From a virus: a stretch of 24,730 bases of DNA. Position numbers and translations under genes: made by a program. Where the stretch lies: IMG/VR virus record IMGVR_UViG_3300005526_000028, positions 1 through 24,730 of that record. One strand, 5' to 3'. Below, one piece after another: positions 7,972 through 15,748 of the stretch (position 1 is the stretch's first letter; the number at the start of each line of letters is the position of its first letter). Below the pieces are notes generated by a model. The model searched no databases and was not told the origin of the DNA. It saw nothing but the letters and a program-made list of their open reading frames with translations.

Positions 7972-8308
7972 CTTCATCCGATCTTGGCTCAGATCCTGCA
8001 TATGTGCGCATTGCTGTAAGAGCTTCCAGGTATAGTTCTTCCACACGCTTCTGAGATTCGATCGCTTCGATCTTGACTCGCGTCAATTCATTTTCATGCT
8101 CGAGTCGTTCCTGCTCCAGCTGTTCGCGAGTTGAACCCAGCTTCAAAAAATGAGTGATCACCTGCGAGGAAGCTGTGCCATCGCGAATTTGCTGCTCGGC
8201 AAGATCGATCGCTTGCGACACGAGTTGATCTTCACGACCTTCGGGAGTGGTCGCGGGTCGACGAGGAATTTGCTGTTCAGGCTCTGATCTTCTTCTCCTT
8301 GCTGGCAC
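7937..8308 (-). CDS. Conserved coiled-coil phage protein, terminase region
   Basis: The 123-residue protein starts at a GTG four bases after AGGAGG. A basic N-terminus (PARRRRSEPEQQIPRR) precedes a helical segment, AIDLAEQQIRDGTASSQVI, then THFLKLGS and a charged coiled coil (about 60-100, REQLEQERLEHENELTRVK). This pattern is familiar in small phage proteins encoded next to an HNH nuclease and terminase genes, and I recall them as unannotated or terminase-associated. A small-terminase-like or DNA-binding role is possible. No large terminase is present in this window. Confidence 0.6.
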   Translation of the reverse strand: MPARRRRSEPEQQIPRRPATTPEGREDQLVSQAIDLAEQQIRDGTASSQVITHFLKLGSTREQLEQERLEHENELTRVKIEAIESQKRVEELYLEALTAMRTYAGSEPRSDEDDQDQNVLRAV

Positions 8309-8323
8309 ACGACCTCCTCTCGT

Positions 8324-8803
8324 TTAAATCATCAAGCCAAGTAGAATTCCAGATCCTGCTAGTGGAACTCCGCTAACGCTCAGTAATTCAACATTAAGCA
8401 CAAGATAATCGTGATTATCAACTGGATCCGAAAGCAAGGTAAACAAAGCATTGCTATCTGAGTTTTGAGTATCCTGTACAAACAAGATTCTACCAGCTTT
8501 GCCCTGCTGCATTAGCAAGAACTTAACATCTCTGTTATCAGCATCCATCCGATGGACGTAGATCGTATTAATCTGATCGACTGGGTTAGCGCCAGCGTTA
8601 GTACGAACTTGACCTGTATTTGGCGGCGGATTCACAACTGTGCTATAATTATACTTGACTAATTCTTGCAGAACTGGACGATCAGACCCTCCCGAATCAC
8701 CTGAGCCGCCTTCCCAAATTGTGGTACCATCAGATCTTCTAAACACAATAGTTCCATCGGGATTACTACGGGTTTCAAACACTCTCTCGGTACTTTCATC
8801 CAT
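8324..8803 (-). CDS. Hypothetical protein, probably virion-associated (159 aa)
   Basis: The product is 159 residues, with a Gly/Ser linker (GGSGDSGGSDRP, about 32-43) between a short N-terminal strand region (NPDGTIVFRRSDGTTIWEGG) and a C-terminal domain of alternating hydrophobic residues (VKFLLMQQGKAGRILFVQD). The opening resembles parts of tail proteins where short beta hairpins precede a flexible linker. It is the first gene after the structured intergenic region 8804-8961 and has only a weak SD. I do not recognise the family. Confidence 0.5.
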   Translation of the reverse strand: MDESTERVFETRSNPDGTIVFRRSDGTTIWEGGSGDSGGSDRPVLQELVKYNYSTVVNPPPNTGQVRTNAGANPVDQINTIYVHRMDADNRDVKFLLMQQGKAGRILFVQDTQNSDSNALFTLLSDPVDNHDYLVLNVELLSVSGVPLAGSGILLGLMI

Positions 8804-8888
8804 GCTTGTCTCGCTTCGTCGAGTGTTCGGACTCTTTTCGAATTAGTTTCGACCTAGTTTTAACCGCCAGATTAAAAGACTTTCTGCC

Positions 8889-8962
8889 AAAATATCCCCC
8901 GGGGAAATTTTTGGAAGCCGGGCGATGCTAGAGGGGGGTGTAAAATTTTTACCCCTCCCCCC
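8889..8962 (-). other. Two strong intergenic inverted repeats (G-rich hairpin and AT/GC palindrome)
   Basis: Directly after the stop of the 55-residue gene, the minus strand reads GGGGGGAGGGG, then TAAAAATTTTAC, then a C-run. GTAAAA pairs with TTTTAC and the G-run with the C-run (8931-8945 against 8946-8962). A second palindrome, 11 bp with one mismatch, lies at 8889-8911 (AAAATATCCCC / GGGGAAATTTT). Neither is followed by a clean T-run on either strand, so they are not textbook terminators. RNA stabilisation, 3'-end protection or transcription pausing is possible. Confidence 0.5.
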
Positions 8963-9129
8963 TAAAAAAATTTTCTCCCCCAATTAGTTCTAAAATTTTT
9001 TCCTTGAAGCGCATCGTTAGCAACTCTTGCCATTAACTTTGCCTCATCGCTGCTGGACTTAGTTGGTGTTCCTGCAATTGTAGCTAACGCTCGACGCTCA
9101 AGTCGTCGTCGTTGAGACAGAATGATCAC
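8962..9129 (-). CDS. Small basic hypothetical protein (55 aa, GTG start)
   Basis: I place the start at the GTG at 9129, because AGGAG lies five bases upstream and it sits near the stop of the preceding gene. The product begins (M)IILSQRRRLERRALATIAG and continues SSSDEAKLMARVANDALQGK, a short, basic, probably helical protein. It lies in the cluster with the RNA-polymerase-like gene and its small partner, before the hairpin-rich intergenic region. No family recognised. Confidence 0.55.
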   Translation of the reverse strand: MIILSQRRRLERRALATIAGTPTKSSSDEAKLMARVANDALQGKNFRTNWGRKFF

Positions 9130-9137
9130 CTCTTCTC

Positions 9138-9407
9138 CTATACATCGTAGACTTCTAATTCTTTTACGGAATTTCTTGAAACCTTTCTCCACATTCCTAA
9201 TACGTTCTCCGAAACAATTTCATCAATAGCATTTTGGATAGCAAGTGCTTGGTCAGGTTCAGACAAATCATTAGACACAATAGCTACCCTGTCTAAGAAG
9301 GCGGAGGTATTATAACCCATACTCATATCATACTCTAACCATTCATCAAACCTAGTGAATGGATCAAACGGATTGTCAACTGTAGTTAACATGTACTCAA
9401 CTGTCAT
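9138..9407 (-). CDS. Small conserved phage protein that accompanies the RNA-polymerase-like gene
   Basis: The 89-residue protein begins MTVEYMLTTVDNPFDPFTRF and contains DEWLEYDMSMGYNTSAFLDR (about 22-41). I recall similar small phage proteins with a TVDNPF..F..FDEW....GYNT..YLAR pattern, of unknown function. It starts at an ATG five bases after GAGG, eight bases downstream of the RNA-polymerase-like gene. Cotranscription suggests it may assist that protein, but this is inference from position. There is no membrane segment or metal-binding motif. Confidence 0.65.
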   Translation of the reverse strand: MTVEYMLTTVDNPFDPFTRFDEWLEYDMSMGYNTSAFLDRVAIVSNDLSEPDQALAIQNAIDEIVSENVLGMWRKVSRNSVKELEVYDV

Positions 9408-9414
9408 GTTCACC

Positions 9415-12156
9415 TCACTCAGTAAGACTTACCTTGAGTGTGGTCAAGCCTACACCTAATGCATCAGCTACCTCAGCCTGTGTGTACCCAGAGTTCAACA
9501 TAGCCTGAGCACGACGTACCTTACTGCTTGTCATTGTTGGTGTATGCTTGGGCATAGCCAATACCTTAACGGTATCGCTATCACTATTGTTCAGAACTCT
9601 TTCCAGTTTAGAGGGAGTGATTGCACCAGCTTGAATAGCATTCCACTCCTCTTGAGTAAGATCGATCTTATACTTCTTTGCACCTGTTCTAACTCTTGCT
9701 GTATTCAACTCCTGTTGTCGAATCTTCTTCTCTTCAGCAGCCTCGATCTGTGGGTTAACCTGTTTCTTCTGGGAGACATTGGCGTTTGCTAACAGGTGGG
9801 CCTGTCTTTCGTAGGGGGCATTCTTCTCGGCCCGGTTAAGTTTAGCATTAATTGAAGCCACTTCGGTTTCGTATACCTTCTTGGCTGACTTAGAATAGGG
9901 GGTACCTTTAATCGTTACTGTTTCTTTCCTAGCTTCATTAGCCAAAGCTTTTAGTTTATTAGAGTGAGTTGCATAGAGTACTTCCATAGAGGTAGGAGTA
10001 CGTTCTTTCGGAATGACATCGAACGCGTCATCAACTACAGCCAGCTTTCGATGTTCTTCTTTCCTTTTAATCTGTACTCCAGTTTTAACGGTGACCATCT
10101 TTCCTGTCTTAGGATCCTTTACACGTTTACGTTCTGGAAACGTACGTCCAGTTGGTTCGAAAACTTTCTTGCCTGTGACAGGATCAATCGGTCCACCTCT
10201 TGCTGCAGACCTAAGTCTTCTCTCTTCTATGCGAATGGGCGATTTTTTCCTACTGATTATGGTCTGAGCACCTGCTCGCTTCGAACCTTGATACTCTTCT
10301 TTCAAATCAAGAATACCATGATCTTTCTCTGACTGAGCAAAATCAAGCCCATGTTTTTCCGAATCAATAACAACCATGGAGTGTCTAATCGCACGAGAGA
10401 GTTTATCTGTATCCGCTCCTTGAAGAGTCATGTCCGTAATTAGATTGGAGATTTTACCCATCTCATTTTGTTTGCGAGCATTAGTAATACGAGGAATGGG
10501 AGAATCTTTGGGTAGTTTATAGGTCATCGGATCGAAGCCCTTCAATCCTTCTAGAGCAGCGGTACTTTCAATCTTTCCACTCTTGTTAGGAATGATAAGC
10601 ACCGTATCACCATCGAAGTCTGCACCAGACAAACGTTGTGCAACCTTATGATGAATACCAACAGCATCGTGTCTCGTACTATCAGCACCAGTTCCGATTA
10701 GCTTGCGTGCTTCACGATTGCGATTATTCACTGTCAGTTGAGGAATTTCAAATGTTCCACCATGAGGATAACGAACCAAAACAACACGGTCGCCATCTTT
10801 GAAGGTGGGGGCATAAATTTCAGTTGGTTTCATGGATGGAACGGGAATTAGAACTTTAGTTGCTTGTCGCGGCAAAGCGGCAGACTTAAGATGTACAGCT
10901 GCAGCATCGGTTTGATCTGCAAATTTCTCAAGCAAATCTTTCCGAACTGTTGGATTTGTGAGCGCATTGATTTCATCGAATTCTCTTTTGCGCCGATCGT
11001 AAGTTAGATCAAGTTGCTGCTTTGCTAGAGCTGGACTTTGCTTAGACAGAAACTGGGACGAAAGATTTCGAGACCAAGTATCCCATTGACCTTCTTCTCC
11101 AGATCCTTCTTTAGTTGGACTGCCAACTAGATTCATAGCCGAGGTAACATTACCCGTTTTTGGATCATGTACTTGTCGAATGATAGAACCAAACGGAAGA
11201 TCCGGATCTTCAGAGATTGGTTTCATAGCATCTTTTTTACGTCCGGTATCAGCAGCCTTTGTATTAAAGATCAGATCCTTGCCCGGAGGAAGATCCTCCT
11301 TATAAACCGCCATGCCTTTCAAGTAGTGTGTACCATCAACCAAGATTCGAACTTGACCGTAACGATTGTTTCCAATAGCAAGATCGGGTACACCAGGACG
11401 AACATAAATCATGCCATCTGCCTTAGCACCTTCTTTACCGTAAACAACACCGATTCGTCTAGAACCAACGGAAAGAGGAGCCTGAGGACTAAAGTAACTT
11501 CGACCATGATCGATCGACTGTTCTTGAATCTGTTGAATTTCTCTTCTGTTTTGCTGGACTTCAGAAAGCTTAGTGCCTGGTCGAGCCAATACCTGCATCG
11601 GTGTAAACTTACCACGAATGTTAACTTGCTCAACATAAATGGTATGAACGGGGTATCCTTGTTCCTTCAAAACAGCAAGCGCATTATTGAGTCGAGAATT
11701 AGTAATGCCTAGTTGATGTTCAACACCTTTACCTACATCAACATACTTCTTCTTATCGACTTGCTCCTTGAGCATATTGGCTGTGGTCTCGAGTGCACTC
11801 GCCTTATCTTTTGCACCTGGAGAAAGCCAACCACGAATTGTCGATTCGGGATGACCCATACGTTCACCAATTGCGGTATTAGACCAACCCTTATCTTTCA
11901 GACGCTGCGCAGTAAGAATATTCGTTTGTCGCTGCTGAGCAAGAGCAACTGTTCGAGCACCACGAAGTTCTTTAATCGTAATACCCATACCATCGGCAAT
12001 TTGTTTTTCAGTCATCCCTTGCTTTTTTAAATTAGCCGCCATATCGAGAAAGTCTCGATTGCGCTTATTTTGAGTACCACCAGATCCCCAAGGATAACGG
12101 CCGGAACGTCGGAGGATACCGTAATGCGCAAGATGATCCTCATGAGTACGAATCAC
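9415..12156 (-). CDS. RNA-polymerase-like protein (double-psi beta-barrel, DFDGD motif) with helix-turn-helix segments
   Basis: This 913-residue protein carries the catalytic signature of multi-subunit-type and YonO/QDE-1-like RNA polymerases. YPHGGTFEIPQLTVNN is followed by VAQRLSGADFDGDTVLIIP; Asp513, 515 and 517 match the Mg-binding aspartates of NADFDGD in bacterial beta-prime. The N-terminus reads LAHYGILRRSGRYPWGSG (9-26). Helix-turn-helix-like segments lie at about 47-68 (MTEKQIADGMGITIKELR), 90-110 (GWSNTAIGERMGHPESTIRGW) and 888-911 (GYTQAEVADALGVGLTTLK), and the middle C-terminal region is Lys/Arg-rich. It starts at a GTG overlapping the RecB-like gene (GTGA) after GGAGGAGTC. A role in late or virion-carried transcription is plausible; activity is not shown by sequence alone. 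Confidence 0.75.
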   Translation of the reverse strand: MIRTHEDHLAHYGILRRSGRYPWGSGGTQNKRNRDFLDMAANLKKQGMTEKQIADGMGITIKELRGARTVALAQQRQTNILTAQRLKDKGWSNTAIGERMGHPESTIRGWLSPGAKDKASALETTANMLKEQVDKKKYVDVGKGVEHQLGITNSRLNNALAVLKEQGYPVHTIYVEQVNIRGKFTPMQVLARPGTKLSEVQQNRREIQQIQEQSIDHGRSYFSPQAPLSVGSRRIGVVYGKEGAKADGMIYVRPGVPDLAIGNNRYGQVRILVDGTHYLKGMAVYKEDLPPGKDLIFNTKAADTGRKKDAMKPISEDPDLPFGSIIRQVHDPKTGNVTSAMNLVGSPTKEGSGEEGQWDTWSRNLSSQFLSKQSPALAKQQLDLTYDRRKREFDEINALTNPTVRKDLLEKFADQTDAAAVHLKSAALPRQATKVLIPVPSMKPTEIYAPTFKDGDRVVLVRYPHGGTFEIPQLTVNNRNREARKLIGTGADSTRHDAVGIHHKVAQRLSGADFDGDTVLIIPNKSGKIESTAALEGLKGFDPMTYKLPKDSPIPRITNARKQNEMGKISNLITDMTLQGADTDKLSRAIRHSMVVIDSEKHGLDFAQSEKDHGILDLKEEYQGSKRAGAQTIISRKKSPIRIEERRLRSAARGGPIDPVTGKKVFEPTGRTFPERKRVKDPKTGKMVTVKTGVQIKRKEEHRKLAVVDDAFDVIPKERTPTSMEVLYATHSNKLKALANEARKETVTIKGTPYSKSAKKVYETEVASINAKLNRAEKNAPYERQAHLLANANVSQKKQVNPQIEAAEEKKIRQQELNTARVRTGAKKYKIDLTQEEWNAIQAGAITPSKLERVLNNSDSDTVKVLAMPKHTPTMTSSKVRRAQAMLNSGYTQAEVADALGVGLTTLKVSLTE

Positions 12157-12710
12157 GACTCCTCCTCTAGTCTTCGATGATTGATTACTTTATCGAATTC
12201 TTGAATTCTTTCCATGATAAACATAATATCCTCTGGGTCAGCATCATAGACCGAAACTTCATCATCTTGATAGATTCGAAGTTCAATTTTAATCTCGAAT
12301 GGATTCTTATCGTATTCAAGACAAAACAAAGCTGCGTAAACTTCGAGTTGATGTACTGAGCCTGGATACACGCCAGTTTTTAGATCATGAATTCGAAGAG
12401 TATTGTATCGAAAGGAGATTGTATCTGCAGTACCAAAACAATTCTCAGAGTAAAATAGAACTTGTTCGCAGGTCATTCTATGTTGAATCGCGTCGTTAAT
12501 ATACATACCCACAGTTCCGACGAGATCCGAAACTCGACCAGCTTGAATTTCTCTCTGAGCATAATCATGCTGCGCGACACCATATGCTCCGGCTTGAGCT
12601 GAAGTCCAACGTTCAATCAATCGATCCGGTGTATAGTGGATCCAATGATATTGACTAGGACTGAGAAACGCGTGCTCGCCTTGGAGATTCAAATGCCTGT
12701 TGAAGCGCAT
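12153..12710 (-). CDS. PD-(D/E)XK exonuclease, RecB/Cas4-like
   Basis: The 185-residue nuclease shows the core of RecB/Cas4-type phage nucleases: GTADTI (Asp96), RIHDLKTG (Asp109, Lys111) and HQLEVYAALF (the Q-x3-Y motif, Gln121 and Tyr125), preceded by a helix with AQREIQAGR. Such proteins process DNA ends for recombination or replication. No four-cysteine iron-sulphur cluster motif is visible, so it differs from classic Cas4. It starts at an ATG after GGAGGTTCTGA, overlaps the VRR-NUC gene by 56 bases, and its stop overlaps the polymerase start. Confidence 0.8.
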   Translation of the reverse strand: MRFNRHLNLQGEHAFLSPSQYHWIHYTPDRLIERWTSAQAGAYGVAQHDYAQREIQAGRVSDLVGTVGMYINDAIQHRMTCEQVLFYSENCFGTADTISFRYNTLRIHDLKTGVYPGSVHQLEVYAALFCLEYDKNPFEIKIELRIYQDDEVSVYDADPEDIMFIMERIQEFDKVINHRRLEEES

Positions 12711-12972
12711 TCAGAACCTCCTCTTCATTCTCCGGATAAATATATGCGGCGAACGACATCTCGTTCATAGTATCAATGTAATAATCTTGATTGGGTTGTC
12801 TATTAGACATTGAAAAAAGTTTAACTTCTAGCGAAGCCCAATGCTTATGCCAAAGAACAACGAGATCTGGAACTCCTTGTTGATGCGCCGGATCATTTTT
12901 TAGAATCACACATCCCGGAAACATAGTCTTAAGTTTCTTGATTAACTTGGCTTGATATTGAGCTTCAGTCAC
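12655..12972 (-). CDS. VRR-NUC-type PD-(D/E)XK nuclease
   Basis: This 105-residue nuclease matches the small phage VRR-NUC group, associated with Holliday-junction or flap cleavage. The motifs are an early Glu/Gln helix (TEAQYQAKLIKKLK), GVPDLVVLW (Asp36) and SLEVK (Glu49, Lys51), followed by QDYYIDTMNEMSFAAYIYPE. The length fits the standalone domain. Translation starts at a GTG with AGGAGG seven bases upstream. It forms a nuclease pair with the overlapping RecB-like gene, probably for DNA end processing or branch resolution before packaging. Confidence 0.8.
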   Translation of the reverse strand: MTEAQYQAKLIKKLKTMFPGCVILKNDPAHQQGVPDLVVLWHKHWASLEVKLFSMSNRQPNQDYYIDTMNEMSFAAYIYPENEEEVLNALQQAFESPRRARVSQS

Positions 12973-12983
12973 AGTGGCACCTC

Positions 12984-13559
12984 CTATCCAGATATAGGTG
13001 GTCCCTGAAATACGACTTTCAGAATAATTCCGTCATGACCAGGATCGCAGTCGGGAGTGCCATCTACGTATCCACCAAATTTAACCGGAGTGCCCTTGTC
13101 ATTAATGCACAGATAGAAGAGTGAGTCTCCCAATCCTGTACCATTAATTCCTGCCGGACCCGTTGGGCCCTGAGCACCGGTTGCACCTTTTGGACCGGCT
13201 GGTCCCCGAGGACCCTGTGCGCCAGTTGCTCCACCTGGTGGACCCTGTGGACCGGCGGGGCCAATAGGACCTCTGATCCCACGAGGACCTCTAACTCCAC
13301 GCAAACCGCGACGACTCCAATAAAGCCGCTGCTGTCCCGCATGACACTTCTGCGGCTGCATCATGAAGTGCATTAATCCCTGTCCTCGACCAGTAACGGG
13401 ATTCCATTTACCATAATCGGCACAAACCGGACCAACTCTTTTGCCGCTACCAATTAGAATCACTGATCCCGGTCGTCTAAGGTTCTGATTAGAACTGCCT
13501 GCTAACGCTACACTAGCCGAAATTGCTAGTACAGTTGCTATGATAATGAGAAGTTTCAC
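12984..13559 (-). CDS. Secreted or membrane-anchored collagen-like protein
   Basis: The 191-residue protein has an N-terminal signal-like segment ([20 protein letters not shown], 2-21), a globular part with two cysteines (VCADYG, QKCHAG), and a long Gly-X-Y region (about 85-140, units such as [11 protein letters not shown] and [11 protein letters not shown]). It ends in a short domain with YLCINDKG and PDCDPGHDG. It starts at a GTG nine bases after GGAGG. Export from the infected cell or insertion in its envelope is implied. Its place among nuclease genes rather than tail genes argues against a simple fibre. Function unknown. Confidence 0.65.
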   Translation of the reverse strand: MKLLIIIATVLAISASVALAGSSNQNLRRPGSVILIGSGKRVGPVCADYGKWNPVTGRGQGLMHFMMQPQKCHAGQQRLYWSRRGLRGVRGPRGIRGPIGPAGPQGPPGGATGAQGPRGPAGPKGATGAQGPTGPAGINGTGLGDSLFYLCINDKGTPVKFGGYVDGTPDCDPGHDGIILKVVFQGPPISG

Positions 13560-13591
13560 AATTTAGTGCCTCCTTCGCAGAAAAAATAAAT

Positions 13592-13616
13592 GGGATGTTC
13601 TATCCCTTCTATTATA
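13592..13616 (-). promoter_or_regulatory. Candidate -10 box followed by terminator-like hairpin (attenuator-like)
   Basis: On the minus strand a perfect TATAAT (13611-13616) is followed within five bases by the hairpin GGGAT-AGAAC-ATCCC (13592-13606), then ATTTATTTTTT, about 30 bases before the collagen-like gene. No good -35 box is visible at 17 bases. The hairpin plus T-run could attenuate transcription into the gene or terminate transcription arriving from upstream. Confidence 0.4.
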
Positions 13617-13643
13617 CTACGCGAATTAGGCGCTAACTAATAT

Positions 13644-14138
13644 CTAATCTCGTACGATACCAAATTCTTGATATGTAGGCCATACATAAGTGCGATTTAG
13701 AATTGAAAGTACTAGGTCTTGCTCGAGCAAACCGTATCTTTTTGCACACTCAGTTGAATTTTCACTTATTTCGCCAGTTTTCAAATCTTCGATTGGTGTT
13801 AGAATCGGCATTTCATATGGATAACGAAACTGCTGGTTGTATTTGATCGCAAACCAACGTGGTCGCCAAACTAGGTTCTCAATACTATTATTATGTCGAT
13901 CACCATCAAGATTAATGGGAGTATCAAAAGGACCAACAGGCTCAGGAATAAAAGCCTTAGCCACCAGGAGTGGGACCGATCTGTGGTGTTGGACTCCATC
14001 TCGCATCATTCCTACTTGTAATAGACCAAATTGATTCTCGGAGAGCACCAAGATTCTGCCAGACTTGTCAGTGCGGATCCTTCCACGGTCGCTTACGCTA
14101 TATCCGGGGAAATTTTCTATTGACATCCAGTTTTCCAT
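13644..14138 (-). CDS. NUMOD4/HNH-type protein with altered catalytic histidine
   Basis: The 164-residue protein has a NUMOD4-type DNA-binding start (ENWMSIENFPGYSVSDRGRI, 2-21) and an HNH_3-like core (VAKAFIPEP, then TPINLDGDRHNNSIENLVW at 73-91). Where homing endonucleases have a His before the DGD segment, this protein has Asn76, so nuclease activity may be reduced or lost. The tail (ILTPIEDLKTGEISENSTEC) recalls helix-turn-helix modules of such enzymes. I place the start at the ATG at 14138, after AAGAAGG, rather than at an ATG ten codons upstream. It lies beside the repeat array and could be a homing nuclease or a regulator. Confidence 0.7.
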   Translation of the reverse strand: MENWMSIENFPGYSVSDRGRIRTDKSGRILVLSENQFGLLQVGMMRDGVQHHRSVPLLVAKAFIPEPVGPFDTPINLDGDRHNNSIENLVWRPRWFAIKYNQQFRYPYEMPILTPIEDLKTGEISENSTECAKRYGLLEQDLVLSILNRTYVWPTYQEFGIVRD

Positions 14139-14235
14139 AACCTTCTTTCTCCACCCGTTTAAAAGCACTTGGGAAAGCTGCGTAGCCTTGGGGATCTCTC
14201 AACACCTTTAACTTGTGAGTAGTCTTGATGAACAA
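14098..14235 (-). CDS. Possible small basic protein (45 aa, TTG start)
   Basis: A very strong SD (GGAAGGAGG) has no other obvious gene. From the TTG right after it, a 45-codon frame encodes (M)FIKTTHKLKVLRDPQGY and then FPSAFKRVEKEGYG, ending inside the NUMOD4/HNH gene (41-base overlap). The product is basic and has no known domain. The start is doubtful because the TTG is too near AGGAGG and must use the upstream AAAGGA; an ATC six bases after the SD is another possibility. The left repeat pair lies immediately upstream. Confidence 0.35.
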   Translation of the reverse strand: MFIKTTHKLKVLRDPQGYAAFPSAFKRVEKEGYGKLDVNRKFPRI

Positions 14236-14245
14236 CCTCCTTCCT

Positions 14246-14550
14246 TTGCCAAGATTTTTGCCAAGATTTCTTGAAGTAGTGCAATCCCTTTGTTCATGCG
14301 GGTTTGAGCCCTATTTTCCTTGCCAAGATTTTTTGAGGAAGAACTCTCTATAGATTCTCTAGTTAATATCTATTATTAGGTATTATATATATTATCTTTG
14401 GGGTCGCGCGTGGGTATAGAAAATTAGATACTATATGACATTCCCTAGGGGACTTTTTGGACGTGTTTTCTTGGCAAGCAAAATTGCACAAAATCCCTGC
14501 AAAATGCGGCTTTTCCTATAATTTAAAAATCTTGGCAAAAATCTTGGCAA
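14246..14550. repeat. Mirror-symmetric array of six TTGCCAAGAT repeats around an AT-rich core
   Basis: Copies on the plus strand are at 14246-14255, 14258-14267 and 14320-14329. Copies on the minus strand are at 14468-14477 (one mismatch), 14529-14538 and 14541-14550. Each outer pair has a 12-base period, and the left and right halves mirror each other about position 14398 to within one base. The core (about 14341-14420) is AT-rich (TATTATATATATTATC) with TATAAT-like sequences. The gap between helicase and next gene holds nothing else convincing. Iteron-type origin, operator cluster or partition site are all possible. Confidence 0.7.
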
Positions 14551-14566
14551 CGCTGTTTTATGACTT

Positions 14567-15748
14567 TCAACTCATATTTTTCAGTGTTTCGATCGGAAAT
14601 TTGGCGACATTGAAATTCTGTTTTGCTTTCAGACTCCGCCAGATTGCAGTGTCGACCGCGTTCTTACTTTTTAAAGTATAGTAGTAGAGATCCAGGAATG
14701 GTGTATTCAGTCGATCAATTCTACCATGTGCTTGTTCCCAGTTCTTGTACGAATAGGTCAATGAGTAGAAAACGATCGTATCGGTCTCGATGCAATTCCA
14801 GCCTTCTGAGCCCGCTACGTACTGAACTAGATAAACCCAGTTATTACCCTCAGGGATCTCTTCGTGCTTGTGTCCATTCCACTCAGCTACCGCTGTAACG
14901 TCCTCTAAAGCCCGTAGACGCTCTAACTCATAGTTAAAGTTATAGAACACTACCAGCTTAGGATGCGTGCTTAGAAGCTCTCTCACGGCTTTGACCCGAC
15001 TGGGATCACTATTCACAATTCGCCGTAAAACAGCAAAAGTTTCGCTGATATCACGGATCGGCCGATTCAGGAAAATGTTCCAGCGATTCTTCAATACGCT
15101 TTGAAACAGTTCCTCATTATGGTCGACTGGAATCGTGCGTGAATGGCGGGTAGTCAGCTTGGTGTAAGCCATCGGCACCAAGATCTGATTGCGATATCTA
15201 TTTAGACGACCGGTGTTCAGATAGCGCTCAACCTTAGGAAACTTGCTGAACGGCTTGTAGACCACGTGTTCGCGCTTGAATTCGGTCCGATTCTTGTAGA
15301 AACCGTTGGCGATGAAGACCGGGATATAGTCGAGCCAAGTATCCCCCGGAGTTGCAGAGAGCAGAATCCAGCGATTCTGGCGGGCAATCTTCAGAAACGA
15401 CTTTACCCAGGTTCCAGATCCAACCAATCTTTGTTCGTCGAAAATAAAGAAAGCACCGCTAACTTCAGTGTACTTATGGATGTTGTTCCAACTATCGACG
15501 GTCAGCAAACCAGAGACAGTTGCATCTCGTGTTTTACCGATTCCGTGAGGAGCAAACTCACCTTCCCAATCGAGCGTGTCACGTTTCTTGGCGGTAGTGA
15601 TCACATACACATCTCGTGGTCGCTCTTCCTCGATGTAGTAAGTTGCTGCTACTTGTGACTTACCTGAGCCAACCCCGCCCCAGAGAATTTTGCCATTAGC
15701 GAGCTGGTCGAGTGCAGATCTCTGATGGGGCTTAAGTTCCATACTCAT
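14567..15748 (-). CDS. SF2 (DEAD/SNF2-like) DNA helicase
   Basis: This 393-residue superfamily 2 helicase has a Q-like start ([12 protein letters not shown]), Walker A GGVGSGKS (24-31), motif II FDEQR (103-107; DEAD/H-box variant), motif III LSATP (130-134), and motif [13 protein letters not shown] (339-349) with arginine finger candidates. Between them lie motif Ia-type VITTAKK and motif IV-type [13 protein letters not shown]. It is a compact, complete helicase of the sort phages use for replication or recombination. Its start overlaps the stop of the 37-residue Cys-rich gene (ATGA). The repeat array begins just after its stop. Confidence 0.85.
   Translation of the reverse strand: MSMELKPHQRSALDQLANGKILWGGVGSGKSQVAATYYIEEERPRDVYVITTAKKRDTLDWEGEFAPHGIGKTRDATVSGLLTVDSWNNIHKYTEVSGAFFIFDEQRLVGSGTWVKSFLKIARQNRWILLSATPGDTWLDYIPVFIANGFYKNRTEFKREHVVYKPFSKFPKVERYLNTGRLNRYRNQILVPMAYTKLTTRHSRTIPVDHNEELFQSVLKNRWNIFLNRPIRDISETFAVLRRIVNSDPSRVKAVRELLSTHPKLVVFYNFNYELERLRALEDVTAVAEWNGHKHEEIPEGNNWVYLVQYVAGSEGWNCIETDTIVFYSLTYSYKNWEQAHGRIDRLNTPFLDLYYYTLKSKNAVDTAIWRSLKAKQNFNVAKFPIETLKNMS

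Noticed and set aside
14382-14387. TATAAT in the AT-rich core of the repeat array
   Set aside because: Alternating TA sequence gives such hexamers by chance and no -35 box is seen; noted only as part of the core.
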